From: Hymenobacter sp. 5317J-9
Lineage (GTDB): Bacteria; Bacteroidota; Bacteroidia; Cytophagales; Hymenobacteraceae
NCBI RefSeq assembly: GCF_022921075.1
Contig: NZ_CP095050.1
Location: 1,488,001 to 1,552,000, forward strand
Length of the DNA stretch: 64,000 nt
Reading direction: 5' to 3'
Shown here: piece after piece, positions 20,392-28,358 of the stretch
Numbering within the stretch: position 1 is the first letter of the stretch
Layout of the letters: each line of letters begins with the position of its first letter
Notes under the pieces: generated by a model
What the model saw: the letters and a program-made list of their open reading frames with translations, nothing else
Databases searched by the model: none
What the model was told of the DNA's origin: nothing
Program-made: the position numbers and the translations under genes

Positions 20392-20814
20392 TCAGGGCTT
20401 CGAATTGGCCACGCGTCGCACCTTCAGTACTTTATTGCCAACCGACACCACTTCCAAGGTATAGTCGGGTTCCTGACCCTCGGTGAGGTGAATGCGGACC
20501 CTGTTGTCGCCCTCGAGGACCCAACTGCCGGGGTGGCCGGCCAGGCCGTCGGTGGGCGCGATGTCGAACTGCTCAAACCGGCCGAACGATTCGAACTTGA
20601 AGCCCGTGCGGCCCCGCGAAGGCGGAAATTTATACGTGTTGGGGCGGTACACGAGCGTGTCGCCCCGGTCTTCCTCGCGCGAGCTGAGCCAAGTGCCTTC
20701 GAGCTGTTTCATGGAAGCGGGCGAGGATACGATGACGGGCTTGCGCTGCTGGCAGGTGGCCGCCAGCAACAGCAGCGACAGCGGCAACAGCCGCAGGAAT
20801 GGGCGAAAAAGCAT
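20392..20814 (-). CDS. Small lipoprotein, lipocalin-like, unknown function
   Basis: A 140-residue protein. The signal ends in a lipobox (LLAATC, Cys about 21), followed by KQLEGTWLSSREED, a beta-rich core and TLEVVSVGNKVLKV at the end. The GTW motif and size fit small lipocalin-like lipoproteins of Bacteroidota, but the match is loose. It is monocistronic and lies 234 bases upstream of the thioredoxin-like gene with no clear link to it. Confidence 0.6.
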   Translation of the reverse strand: MLFRPFLRLLPLSLLLLAATCQQRKPVIVSSPASMKQLEGTWLSSREEDRGDTLVYRPNTYKFPPSRGRTGFKFESFGRFEQFDIAPTDGLAGHPGSWVLEGDNRVRIHLTEGQEPDYTLEVVSVGNKVLKVRRVANSKP

Positions 20815-20923
20815 GAGCCGGGCAAAAAAGGTGAGCGCGCCAAGGTAAGGCGTCTCAGGTGCCTACGCAGAAACGGCCCGGCTGGCCGGGGCCGAGGCTT
20901 TCCGCGTAAGCACCCGGGTACGC

Positions 20924-20931
20924 TACATTCG
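20924..20931 (+). promoter_or_regulatory. Putative -7 box for the PolX-like gene
   Basis: TACATTCG, one mismatch from TAnnTTTG, lies 22 bases before the GTG start at 20954. It predicts a short leader. Confidence 0.35.
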
Positions 20932-20953
20932 TTCTCCCAACAACTACTTCCCC

Positions 20954-22711
20954 GTGGATAACCGCGCCCTGACCCGCGCTTTCCAGCTGGCTGCCCAGCT
21001 GATGGAGCTGCACGACGAAAACCCCTTTAAAATCCGCGCCATCGAAGGCACCGCCAATGCCCTCGACGCGCTGAGCTTCCCGGTGGCCGAAGTGGAGCGC
21101 TCGGGCCTGCCCGACCGCACCGGCCTAAGCAAAACCGCCGCCGCCAAAGTGGCCGAGCTGCTCGACACGGGCACGTTTTCGGACCTGCAGCGCCTGCTTG
21201 ACATCACCCCGCCCGGCGTGGTGGAGATGCTCAAAATCAAAGGCATCGGCCCGAAGAAAATTCGCAGCCTATGGCGGGAGCTAGGCATCGAAACCATTGA
21301 CCAGCTGCGCGAGGCTGCCGAAACTGACCAGGTGAGCAAGCTCAAAGGCTTTGGCAAGAAAACCCAGGAGTCCATTCTGGAAGCCCTGGAGTTTGCCGGC
21401 CAGAGCCGGGGCAAGGTGCTCTACCCCCAGGCCGAGCAGCTGGCTGCCGACCTCACCCAGCGCTTGCGCGATGCCTTGAAAACCGAGCAGGTAGCCGAAG
21501 CCGGCGAGCTGCGCCGCCGCCTCGAAATCGTGGAAACCGTGCGCCTGGTAGCTGCCACTACCGAGCCGCAAAAGGCCCACGAGCTGCTGAATTCGCTGAA
21601 CGGCCTCACCGCCGACCCGCGCCGCTCCGGCCCTTTCGCCTGGCGCGGCCGGGCTACTGAGTCGGGGGTGCAGGTAGAAGTACTAGTGGTGGCGCCTGAA
21701 GCGTTTGCCACCGAGGTATTCCTGAACTCGGCCGCCGATGAGCACCTCGACGAAACGCTGCCCGGCGTGCAGGGGGCCGGCGGCGCCCCCGCCAGCCTGC
21801 GTCAGTGGGCGCGGCGCGAGAAATTTCAGCAGGAAGAAGCCCTGTACGAGAAAGCCGGCCTGCAATTCATCGTGCCCGAGCTGCGCGAAGGACTGGGCGA
21901 AATCGCCCTCGCCGCCGAGAAAAAGCTGCCCCGCCTGCTCGAAGACGGCGACCTGCGCGGTTCCTTGCACAACCACAGCACCTACTCCGACGGCAACCAC
22001 AGCCTGCGCGAAATGGCCACCTGGCTGCGCGACCACGGCTATGAGTACCTCGGCATCTGCGACCACAGCCAGGCCGCGCACTACGCCAACGGCCTCGGCC
22101 CGGAGCGGGTGCGCCAGCAGCACCAGGAAATAGACAAGCTGAACGCCGAGCTGGCCCCATTCCGCATTTTCAAGGGCATTGAGAGCGATATTCTCGGCGA
22201 CGGCTCGCTTGACTACTCCAACGACGTGCTGGCCTCGTTCGATTTCATCGTGGCCTCGGTGCACTCCAACCTGAAAATGGACGAGCGCAAGGCCACCGAC
22301 CGCCTGCTGCGCGCCATCGAAAACCCCTACACCACCATGCTGGGCCATCCCACGGGCCGCCTGCTGCTGCGCCGCCAGGGCTACCCCATCGACTACAAAG
22401 CTGTCATCGACGCCTGCGCCAAGCACCAGGTCATCATCGAAATCAACGCCAACCCCTGGCGCCTCGACCTCGACTGGCGCTGGGTGCGCTACGCCCTGGA
22501 CCAAGGCGTGCAGCTCAGCATCAACCCCGACGCCCACCACACCAACGGCTACGAAGACATGCGCTACGGCGTGCTCATGGGTCGCAAAGGGCTATTGACC
22601 AAAGAAATGACGTTTAATGCCAAGTCGGTAAACGAAGTGGCGGCGTATTTCGAGCAGCGCAAAGCCAACATCAAGCCGCCGCTGGAATACAAAAAGTCCT
22701 TGTTTGAATAG
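20954..22711 (+). CDS. PolX-family protein with degenerate polymerase palm and intact PHP domain
   Basis: A 585-residue protein with a GTG start. Helix-hairpin-helix repeats fill about 1-150 (IKGIGPKKIRSLWRELG, LKGFGKKTQESILEAL). The pol-beta palm, about 180-260, has lost the catalytic motif: where PolX reads SLRRxxETVxDxD, this protein reads ELRRRLEIVETVRLV, and the third Asp becomes Glu (VQVEVLVV). The PHP domain from about residue 337 is intact: HNHSTYSDG (339 on), CDHSQ, GIESDI, SVHSN, HPTGR and NPDAHH. It is probably a metal-dependent nuclease or phosphoesterase rather than a polymerase. The heptosyltransferase gene starts 1 base after its stop. Confidence 0.88.
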   Translation: MDNRALTRAFQLAAQLMELHDENPFKIRAIEGTANALDALSFPVAEVERSGLPDRTGLSKTAAAKVAELLDTGTFSDLQRLLDITPPGVVEMLKIKGIGPKKIRSLWRELGIETIDQLREAAETDQVSKLKGFGKKTQESILEALEFAGQSRGKVLYPQAEQLAADLTQRLRDALKTEQVAEAGELRRRLEIVETVRLVAATTEPQKAHELLNSLNGLTADPRRSGPFAWRGRATESGVQVEVLVVAPEAFATEVFLNSAADEHLDETLPGVQGAGGAPASLRQWARREKFQQEEALYEKAGLQFIVPELREGLGEIALAAEKKLPRLLEDGDLRGSLHNHSTYSDGNHSLREMATWLRDHGYEYLGICDHSQAAHYANGLGPERVRQQHQEIDKLNAELAPFRIFKGIESDILGDGSLDYSNDVLASFDFIVASVHSNLKMDERKATDRLLRAIENPYTTMLGHPTGRLLLRRQGYPIDYKAVIDACAKHQVIIEINANPWRLDLDWRWVRYALDQGVQLSINPDAHHTNGYEDMRYGVLMGRKGLLTKEMTFNAKSVNEVAAYFEQRKANIKPPLEYKKSLFE

Positions 22712-22712
22712 G

Positions 22713-23774
22713 GTGAAAATTCTCGTTCTCCGCTTCTCTTCCATTGGCGATATCGTGCTGACCACGCCGGTGGTGCGGGCGCTGGCCCAGCAGGTGCCCC
22801 AGGCGGAGGTGCATTTTGCCACCAAGCCCGCCTACCGCGGCCTGCTGGAACCCAATCCATACATCACCAAAGTGCACTGCCTCACCGGCAGCCTGGGCGA
22901 GCTGGTGCGCGAGCTGAAAGCCGAGCAGTTCGATTACATCGTCGACCTGCACAACAACCTTCGCACCCGCCTCATCAAGCTGCGCCTGGGCGTGCCCAAC
23001 CACAGCTTCGACAAGCTCAACTTTCAGAAATGGCTGTTGGTCAACTTCAAAATAGACCGGCTGCCGCGCGTGCACATCGTGCAGCGCTACCTCGAAGCCG
23101 CCGCTCCGCTGGGCGTGCAGGACGACCGCAAGGGCCTCGATTATTTTATTCCGGCTGGGCAGGAAGTGGACGTGGCCACGCTGCCCGCGCCCTTCCGGCG
23201 GGGCTACGTGGCCGTGGCCATCGGCGCGCAGCACGCCACCAAGCGCCTGCCCGTCGACAAGCTGATTGAGCTGTGCGCCAAGCTGGCCCGGCCCGTGGTG
23301 CTGCTGGGCGGCCCCGAGGACGAAAGCATTGGCCACGTCATCGAGCAGGCCTTTGAAACGCAGGCTGTGTCAGCCGAGGCGGCTTCGGTGGTGCCCGACA
23401 ATCCGTACTACTTCCCGGCCAAGCCTGCAGACGCCGACGCGCCCAAAACATTCATTCATAACGGGTGCGGGCAGTATTCGCTGCACCAGTCGGCCTCGTT
23501 GCTGCAGCAGGCGCAGTTTGTGGTGAGCCACGACACCGGCCTGATGCACATCGCGGCGGCCTTCGGCAAGGAGATTTTCAGCGTGTGGGGCAACACCGTG
23601 CCCGCCTTCGGCATGTACCCCTACAAAACCGAATTTAAGGTGCTGGAAGTGCCGAACCTGCCGTGCCGGCCCTGCTCCAAAATCGGCTTCGCAAAATGCC
23701 CGCAAGGCCATTTCAAGTGCATGCGCGACCAAACCCTGGACCTGGGCCTGCCGCCCGCCCGCGACGGGCGCTAA
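22713..23774 (+). CDS. Glycosyltransferase family 9 (lipopolysaccharide heptosyltransferase-like)
   Basis: A 353-residue protein starting GTG-AAA-ATT (MKILVLRFSSIGDIVLTTPV), the classic GT9 N-terminus. YIVDLHNNLRT, VVLLGGPEDE and SHDTGLMHIAAAFGK are further family motifs. The C-terminus has a Cys-rich piece, LPCRPCSKIGFAKCPQGHFKC, possibly metal-binding. It transfers a sugar, classically heptose, to the LPS core at the inner membrane; donor and acceptor are not shown. A TTG at 22704 would overlap the upstream stop, so I prefer GTG 22713. The last bases overlap the facing pirin-like gene. Confidence 0.88.
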   Translation: MKILVLRFSSIGDIVLTTPVVRALAQQVPQAEVHFATKPAYRGLLEPNPYITKVHCLTGSLGELVRELKAEQFDYIVDLHNNLRTRLIKLRLGVPNHSFDKLNFQKWLLVNFKIDRLPRVHIVQRYLEAAAPLGVQDDRKGLDYFIPAGQEVDVATLPAPFRRGYVAVAIGAQHATKRLPVDKLIELCAKLARPVVLLGGPEDESIGHVIEQAFETQAVSAEAASVVPDNPYYFPAKPADADAPKTFIHNGCGQYSLHQSASLLQQAQFVVSHDTGLMHIAAAFGKEIFSVWGNTVPAFGMYPYKTEFKVLEVPNLPCRPCSKIGFAKCPQGHFKCMRDQTLDLGLPPARDGR

Positions 23775-24487
23775 GCCCCGGCCAGTGCCGACAGCTCCAG
23801 CACCAGCACCAAGGCGTTGTTGCTCAAGGCTTCCAGCTCAACTTCGGCCACGTCCCACAAGGCCAGCCCGTCTTTCGCGTGCAGCAGCCGGCCCTCCACT
23901 TCAAATGCACCAGCCAATACAAAGGCAAAAAAGCCGGAACCTGGCGCGCGGAGGCGGTAAACGGCTTCGCACCGGCCATCGAAACAACCCAGGCTCACCC
24001 CGGCAGGAAAGGTATCCACCGACGTTGGCGCCAGCGGCAGCAGGCGGTTGTGTAGCTCCTCGAAGCGGAATTCGGTCCGGTGCGCTGCTGGCGGGGCCAC
24101 GGGCTCATTCGCCCGCAGCCAGATGTGCAGAAAGCTCACCAGCGCATCACTGAACGGGTTTTGCACGTGCAGCACACTGTCGGCGGGCACGTCTAGCACC
24201 ACCAGCTCTTCCACGCTCACTGTCGTTTCGGGGGCAGCGGCGCACCAGAGCGTCACGGCCCCGGTGATGGGAACGACGAGGACGTGCGAGGCCTCCGCCA
24301 CCGTAAAATCCAGCGCGTGCTGCCCGGCCAGGGTTTCTTCGTTGAACCCGTACAGCCGCCCGAACGGCCCTTTGTGCGGGTGGGCAAACGGCCCAAAATT
24401 GAACGTGCTAAATCGCCGGAATCGGTCGGATTCGGCCAGGCCCCGCTCGTCGGCCAGAAATATTTTACCCGGTGTTTGCGGCAGCAT
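23771..24487 (-). CDS. Pirin-like cupin protein
   Basis: A 238-residue protein. The N-terminal half reads like a pirin-type cupin: IFLADERGLAE, FSTFNFGPF, FGRLYGFNEETLAGQHALDF and VVPITGAVTLW. The second half is a weaker cupin-like barrel. The usual pirin iron motif with paired His is not obvious, so metal binding is doubtful. The start at 24487 is inside the end of the upstream gene (23-base overlap), and its stop overlaps the heptosyltransferase stop by 4 bases. An in-frame extension to 24652 lies wholly within the upstream gene and is rejected. Confidence 0.65.
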   Translation of the reverse strand: MLPQTPGKIFLADERGLAESDRFRRFSTFNFGPFAHPHKGPFGRLYGFNEETLAGQHALDFTVAEASHVLVVPITGAVTLWCAAAPETTVSVEELVVLDVPADSVLHVQNPFSDALVSFLHIWLRANEPVAPPAAHRTEFRFEELHNRLLPLAPTSVDTFPAGVSLGCFDGRCEAVYRLRAPGSGFFAFVLAGAFEVEGRLLHAKDGLALWDVAEVELEALSNNALVLVLELSALAGA

Positions 24488-24998
24488 CGGTTTCGGGTGT
24501 GAGGATGGAATAAATGCTGAGAAAGGGCTGCAGCGGCACCAGATGAGTGAGCACCTCGCCGCCGGAAGCGGCCGCCGCCACCGGCGACACCAGCAGAAAT
24601 TGCCCCACGGTATCGTGCCACCGCAACGGCTCCGAGACGAAATTGACCGCAACCTGATGCTTGCTTGGGTCCTGCAAGTCGGAATTAATCAGCTCGAATT
24701 GAAAGCGCTGGAAGCGCAGGAACTGGCGGCCCAGATTGTCGGAAATGTCGGGCATCCGCTCGCCGAGCTGTTGAATGTAGCCCGTCACGGCGCCGCTCAC
24801 CAGGAAGTGCAGCCGGTCGGCGCCCGGCACGTGGTGCAGCATTTCGCCAAAGGTGCGGTAGCGGTTTTCGGGGTTGAAATTCTGTGCCTGCAGCCGGAAT
24901 TCCGCGTAGCTGTCGTTCCACACCAGCCTGTCCCAGGGCCTGGCAGCGCCGGCATCCATGATTTTGCGGTAGCACAGGGTGATGGTGCAGTCGGGCAT
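24465..24998 (-). CDS. Conserved-looking protein of unknown function upstream of the pirin-like gene
   Basis: A 177-residue protein without signal peptide or membrane segment. It is rich in aromatic and charged residues (PWDRLVWNDSYAEFRLQ, NRYRTFGEMLHHVPGADRLHF, FELINSDLQDPSKHQVAVNF, PLRWHDTVGQFLL). It overlaps the start of the pirin-like gene by 23 bases and lies 21 bases downstream of the dioxygenase gene, so all three may form one transcript. I recognise no family. Confidence 0.6.
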   Translation of the reverse strand: MPDCTITLCYRKIMDAGAARPWDRLVWNDSYAEFRLQAQNFNPENRYRTFGEMLHHVPGADRLHFLVSGAVTGYIQQLGERMPDISDNLGRQFLRFQRFQFELINSDLQDPSKHQVAVNFVSEPLRWHDTVGQFLLVSPVAAAASGGEVLTHLVPLQPFLSIYSILTPETDAAANTG

Positions 24999-25019
24999 GC
25001 GCTTTGGCTAATCAAGGGG

Positions 25020-25754
25020 CTACGCCGGTACGCTCAGCGCCCAGGTCAGCTCGAAGCCGGCCGTGGTGCTGCCGGTCACGGTGGCCAGCTCCAGGGCCAC
25101 GCCGTCGCTGAACACGTTGTCCTGGGCGTTGGCGGTGTAGCCGCTCAGGCCTTTGGCGTAGCCGTTCACGGCGGCCACGGCCGTGCCGGTGCCTTCGGGG
25201 AAGGCAATCTGCGTCACTTTCAGCGAGGTGCCGGTGGCCGAGTACACGTGCACGTGGATGTGCGTGGCGCGGCCCGAATACCAGCCAGGGAAAATGCTCT
25301 TGAACGTGACCTTGCCGCTGGCATCGGTCACTTGCCGGCCGCGCAGGAAGTGTACCGACTGGTAGTTGGTGGCCTGCATGCCCGTGCCGCCGTATTCCGA
25401 GTAGTTGCCCTCGGCGTCGCAGTGCCAGATGTCGACCAGGGCCCCGGCCAGCGCCGCGCAGCTGGCGTTGCTGTTGCTCACGGTGATGTTGATGGTGAGC
25501 CCGTAGCCGGTTTTGCCGTCTGTGATGTCGCTGCGCAGGTACGAGGCCGGCGTCTTGGTGGGGAAGGGACCCTCGGTTTCGGTGGGGGCCACCGTGCAGC
25601 TGCCCGAGCCGTTGCTGGTGCCGCCCGTGGTGGTGCCCGAGCCGCTGGTGGTGCCGCTGGTGGGCGAAACCGTTTCTTTGCCGCAGGCCGAAAGCAGCAC
25701 GGGCGTGGAGGCAGCCCCCAGCAGCAGGCTTTTCAAAAAATGTTTTCTTTCCAT
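25020..25754 (-). CDS. Intradiol ring-cleavage dioxygenase-like lipoprotein
   Basis: A 244-residue protein. The signal (MERKHFLKSLLLGAAS...) ends in a lipobox, LLSAC, followed by a Gly/Ser/Thr linker. The domain contains TEGPFP, VDIWHCDAEGNYSEYGG, FPGWYSGRATHIHVHVY and a C-terminal GYAKG. The two Tyr and two His expected to bind Fe(III) are all present (Tyr in NYSEY, Tyr in PGWY, His-x-His in THIHVH). Such enzymes cleave catechol rings; exported versions occur in Bacteroidota with unknown substrates. The start at 25754 is chosen for the signal sequence over 25829. Confidence 0.87.
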   Translation of the reverse strand: MERKHFLKSLLLGAASTPVLLSACGKETVSPTSGTTSGSGTTTGGTSNGSGSCTVAPTETEGPFPTKTPASYLRSDITDGKTGYGLTINITVSNSNASCAALAGALVDIWHCDAEGNYSEYGGTGMQATNYQSVHFLRGRQVTDASGKVTFKSIFPGWYSGRATHIHVHVYSATGTSLKVTQIAFPEGTGTAVAAVNGYAKGLSGYTANAQDNVFSDGVALELATVTGSTTAGFELTWALSVPA

Positions 25755-25972
25755 GACGTTTAGGGAATAGGTAAGCTGATGCTGCGGAATGCCGCCGCAA
25801 ACGGACAATCCAAAACTGCCTCTCAGCATTCCCGTTCTCCTCCCTCAATCGCCGGTTGTCGGTTTCAAGTCGACGGTTTTGCGGTTCAACTCGCAGAATG
25901 CGGAGTTGTAAATTTCCAATCCGAAGCGTTTGGCACTATTACCCATTCGAGCCCGATGCCTATCTTCAGCCC

Positions 25973-26239
25973 ATGCCCGAACCCTGCCAGCACCTCACCG
26001 CCCTCACCAGCCTCAAAACGGCCCCCTCGCATGCCTGCCCCGAATGCGTGGCCCTCGGCGATACCTGGGTGCACCTGCGCACCTGCCAGGAATGCGGCCA
26101 CGTGGGCTGCTGCGACAATTCCAAGAACAAACACGCCACCAAGCACTTCCACGCCACCCAGCACCCCGTCATCGCCTCGGCCGAGCCAGGCGAGCGGTGG
26201 CTCTGGTGCTACGTGGACGAGGAAATGGTCGAGTATTAG
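25973..26239 (+). CDS. UBP-type zinc finger protein
   Basis: An 88-residue protein that is almost entirely one zf-UBP domain: CQHL near the start, HACPECVALGDTWVHLRTCQECGHVGCCDNSKNKHATKHFH and HPVIASAEPGERWLWCYVDE, giving the Cys/His ligand set (quoted here in pieces by landmark only; ligands are the CxxC pairs, the paired Cys and the three His). In eukaryotes this fold binds ubiquitin; bacterial stand-alone versions are uncharacterised. A TATCTTCA box lies 5 bases before the ATG, suggesting a very short or absent leader. Confidence 0.85.
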   Translation: MPEPCQHLTALTSLKTAPSHACPECVALGDTWVHLRTCQECGHVGCCDNSKNKHATKHFHATQHPVIASAEPGERWLWCYVDEEMVEY

Positions 26240-26290
26240 GCCATCAACTGAAGTCGCAATTGCTACCCATAACCGTTGGCCTGATGAGAC

Positions 26291-26575
26291 TCAAGCCAGC
26301 AGGTGCGTCAGTATCTTGGTTAGCGCCAATTGTGTGCTGATTTCCGAATAACTTTTCTTGCTTCGCAGCGCTGAAATTTGATAGTAGCGAGCCAGCAAAG
26401 TCACGTCTATTCCGGCGCGCACGCATTTTTGCAGCGTTTCCACTTTCTGAGGCATTTCAGTGAAGTCCCACTCGCCCGACCACGGGTCAAAGCAAGCTCT
26501 CAGGGCAGCCGTGGTGCCGATGGTGCCGAGGGCTTGCTGGATTTGTTCTTCAATAGAAGGTTCTTGAGGTTCCAT
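26291..26575 (-). CDS. Small hypothetical protein
   Basis: A 94-residue acidic, mostly helical protein (EEQIQQALGTIGTT, FDPWSGEWDFTEM, VRAGIDVTLLARYYQIS). It has no signal peptide or membrane segment. It starts 6 bases after the serS terminator hairpin and has no recognised family. The start and the coding status are only moderately supported. Confidence 0.45.
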   Translation of the reverse strand: MEPQEPSIEEQIQQALGTIGTTAALRACFDPWSGEWDFTEMPQKVETLQKCVRAGIDVTLLARYYQISALRSKKSYSEISTQLALTKILTHLLA

Positions 26576-26580
26576 GGCGC

Positions 26581-26629
26581 AAAAAATAAGCCAGGCCTTA
26601 CGCAGATGGGTGCGTAAAGCTCTGGCTTA
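26581..26629 (-). terminator. Terminator of serS
   Basis: An imperfect hairpin: TAAGCCAG...CTTACGCA (26587-26604) pairs with TGCGTAA...CTGGCTTA (26611-26629). On the minus strand it is followed by a T-rich run. It lies 24 bases past the serS stop. Confidence 0.7.
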
Positions 26630-26652
26630 CAATTTACGAAGGAGGCGGTGTG

Positions 26653-27924
26653 CTACCCAATCTTGCTGAACCCGCAGTAGCTGTGCAGCACCTGCGGCAA
26701 CTCGATGCCCGCACTGGTCTGGTTGTTTTCCAGCAGCGCGGCCACGATGCGCGGCAGGGCCAGCGCCGAGCCGTTCAGCGTGTGCAGCAGTTGGGTTTTG
26801 CCGTCCACTTTGTAGCGGCACTTCAGGCGGTTGGCCTGGTAGGTTTCGAAGTTCGACACCGAGCTTACCTCCAGCCAGCGGCCCTGGGCGGCACTCCATA
26901 CCTCCAGGTCGTAGGTCAGGGCCGAGGTGAAGCCCATGTCGCCGCCGCAGAGGCGCAGCACGCGGTAGGGGAGGCCCAGCTGCTGCAAGATGCCTTCCAC
27001 GTGGGCCAGCATGGCTTCGAGGGCCGCGTAGCTGTGCTCGGGCTCCGTGATTTGCACGATTTCCACCTTGTCGAATTGGTGCAGGCGGTTGAGGCCGCGC
27101 ACGTCGGCGCCCCACGAGCCGGCTTCGCGGCGGAAGCAGGGCGTGTAGCCGGCCATGCGCACGGGCAGCTTTTCCACCGGCACAATCTCATCGCGGTAAA
27201 TATTGGTCAGCGGCACCTCGGCCGTGGGGATGAGGTACAGGTCGTCCTTGGCGTCGTGGTACATCTGGCCTTCCTTATCGGGGAGCTGGCCGGTGCCGTA
27301 GCCGCTAGCCTCGTTCACCAGAATGGGCGGCTGCATCTCGGTGTAGCCGGCGTCGCGCGCTTGGTCCAGAAAGAAGTTGATGAGGGCCCGCTGCAGGCGC
27401 GCGCCCTGGTTTTTATACACCGGGAAGCCCGCGCCGGTAATTTTTACGCCCAGCTCGAAATCGATGATGTCGTACTTTTTAATCAGCTCCCAATGGGGCA
27501 GGGCATCGGCTCCGAGTTCGGGCTTCGCGCCGTGCTCGCGCACCACCTCGTTGTCGGCGGCGCCGCGGCCTTCGGGCACGCTGCTGTGCGGAATGTTGGG
27601 CAGCTTATAAAGCAGCTGCTGCTGGTCCTTTTCTACCTGGGCCAGCTCGGCGGCGGCGGTCTGGGTGTGCTGCTTGAGCTCGGCGGTGCGGGCTTTCAGG
27701 GTTTCGGCGCCGGCTTTGTCGCCGGCTTTCATCAGGCCACCAATCTGGCGGGCCAGGTCGTTGGCTTCGGCCTGGGCCGAGTCGTGACTGGTTTGAAGCT
27801 GGCGGCGGCGCTGGTCGAGGTCGAGGATGGCGGCCACGTCGGCGGGGCCGGTGGGGTAGTGGCGCTTGGCGAGGCCGGCCAGCACAAGGTCGGTCTGGTC
27901 GCGGAGAACGGAAAGTTGCAGCAT
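26653..27924 (-). CDS. serS: Serine--tRNA ligase
   Basis: A 423-residue class II aminoacyl-tRNA synthetase. The N-terminal coiled-coil arm (about 30-105) has DLARQIGGLMKAGDKAGAE between two charged helices. The catalytic domain has TAEVPLTNIYRDE (motif 2 region neighbour), PCFRREAGSWGADVRGLNR (motif 2) and LNGSALALPRIVAALLEN (motif 3). It charges tRNA-Ser in the cytoplasm. The ATG at 27924 gives the normal MLQLSVLRD start; the 39 upstream in-frame residues are non-coding. Confidence 0.97.
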   Translation of the reverse strand: MLQLSVLRDQTDLVLAGLAKRHYPTGPADVAAILDLDQRRRQLQTSHDSAQAEANDLARQIGGLMKAGDKAGAETLKARTAELKQHTQTAAAELAQVEKDQQQLLYKLPNIPHSSVPEGRGAADNEVVREHGAKPELGADALPHWELIKKYDIIDFELGVKITGAGFPVYKNQGARLQRALINFFLDQARDAGYTEMQPPILVNEASGYGTGQLPDKEGQMYHDAKDDLYLIPTAEVPLTNIYRDEIVPVEKLPVRMAGYTPCFRREAGSWGADVRGLNRLHQFDKVEIVQITEPEHSYAALEAMLAHVEGILQQLGLPYRVLRLCGGDMGFTSALTYDLEVWSAAQGRWLEVSSVSNFETYQANRLKCRYKVDGKTQLLHTLNGSALALPRIVAALLENNQTSAGIELPQVLHSYCGFSKIG

Positions 27925-28005
27925 AAAACAGGATGGAATGGCGGCAAAGGTCGGAAGAAAATGCAGCCGCGCCGCGCCCCGCGCCCCCCGGCTTGCCCGC
28001 CCGGC

Positions 28006-28013
28006 GCAACTTA
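28006..28013 (-). promoter_or_regulatory. Putative -7 box for serS
   Basis: TAAGTTGC on the minus strand, a TAnnTTTG variant, lies 82 bases upstream of the serS start. Confidence 0.3.
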
Positions 28014-28080
28014 TTTTGCCGCGCGCCGTGTTTAAGCCCAACTAGGCCGCCTTCGATTTGGCGGTTTGCCCGTAATGCCC

Positions 28081-28088
28081 TAACATTG
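28081..28088 (+). promoter_or_regulatory. Putative -7 box for rho
   Basis: TAACATTG, one mismatch from TAnnTTTG, implies transcription from about 28095 and a leader of about 260 bases. Confidence 0.35.
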
Positions 28089-28358
28089 CGGGAGCAACCG
28101 GCCGCCGTGGTCTGGATTAGCGGGCCGCAGTGCCTGCCTCCGGCCCGTCTTTTGCTGAATTACCAGCGGCCATTTTTGCCCCTCACTTCTTGCTTATTCG
28201 ATTGCGCCCCGGGCGCGTATTCGGTGCATTTCGTGCACCCTGCGAGTATTCACCGCGGCCCGACCGCGCCGTTTGCGGCCCGGCCCATGCCTTCGGGCTT
28301 TTAGGCCCTGTCGGCCTCCCTCGCTTCCCGTCGATGTTCCCCCCCCCTTATTCCCTTT

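Larger units (their letters stand above)
27925..28358. other. Intergenic region between divergent serS and rho, with long rho leader
   Basis: 434 bases without a supported gene. It holds outward-facing promoter candidates for serS (28006-28013) and rho (28081-28088). About 260 bases separate the latter from the rho ATG, a long leader ending in a C-rich tract (CCCCCCC about 28339-28345). No tRNA and no clear riboswitch fold were recognised. Because Rho often limits its own synthesis through early termination, this leader is a plausible site of autoregulation; that is inference. Confidence 0.5.
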
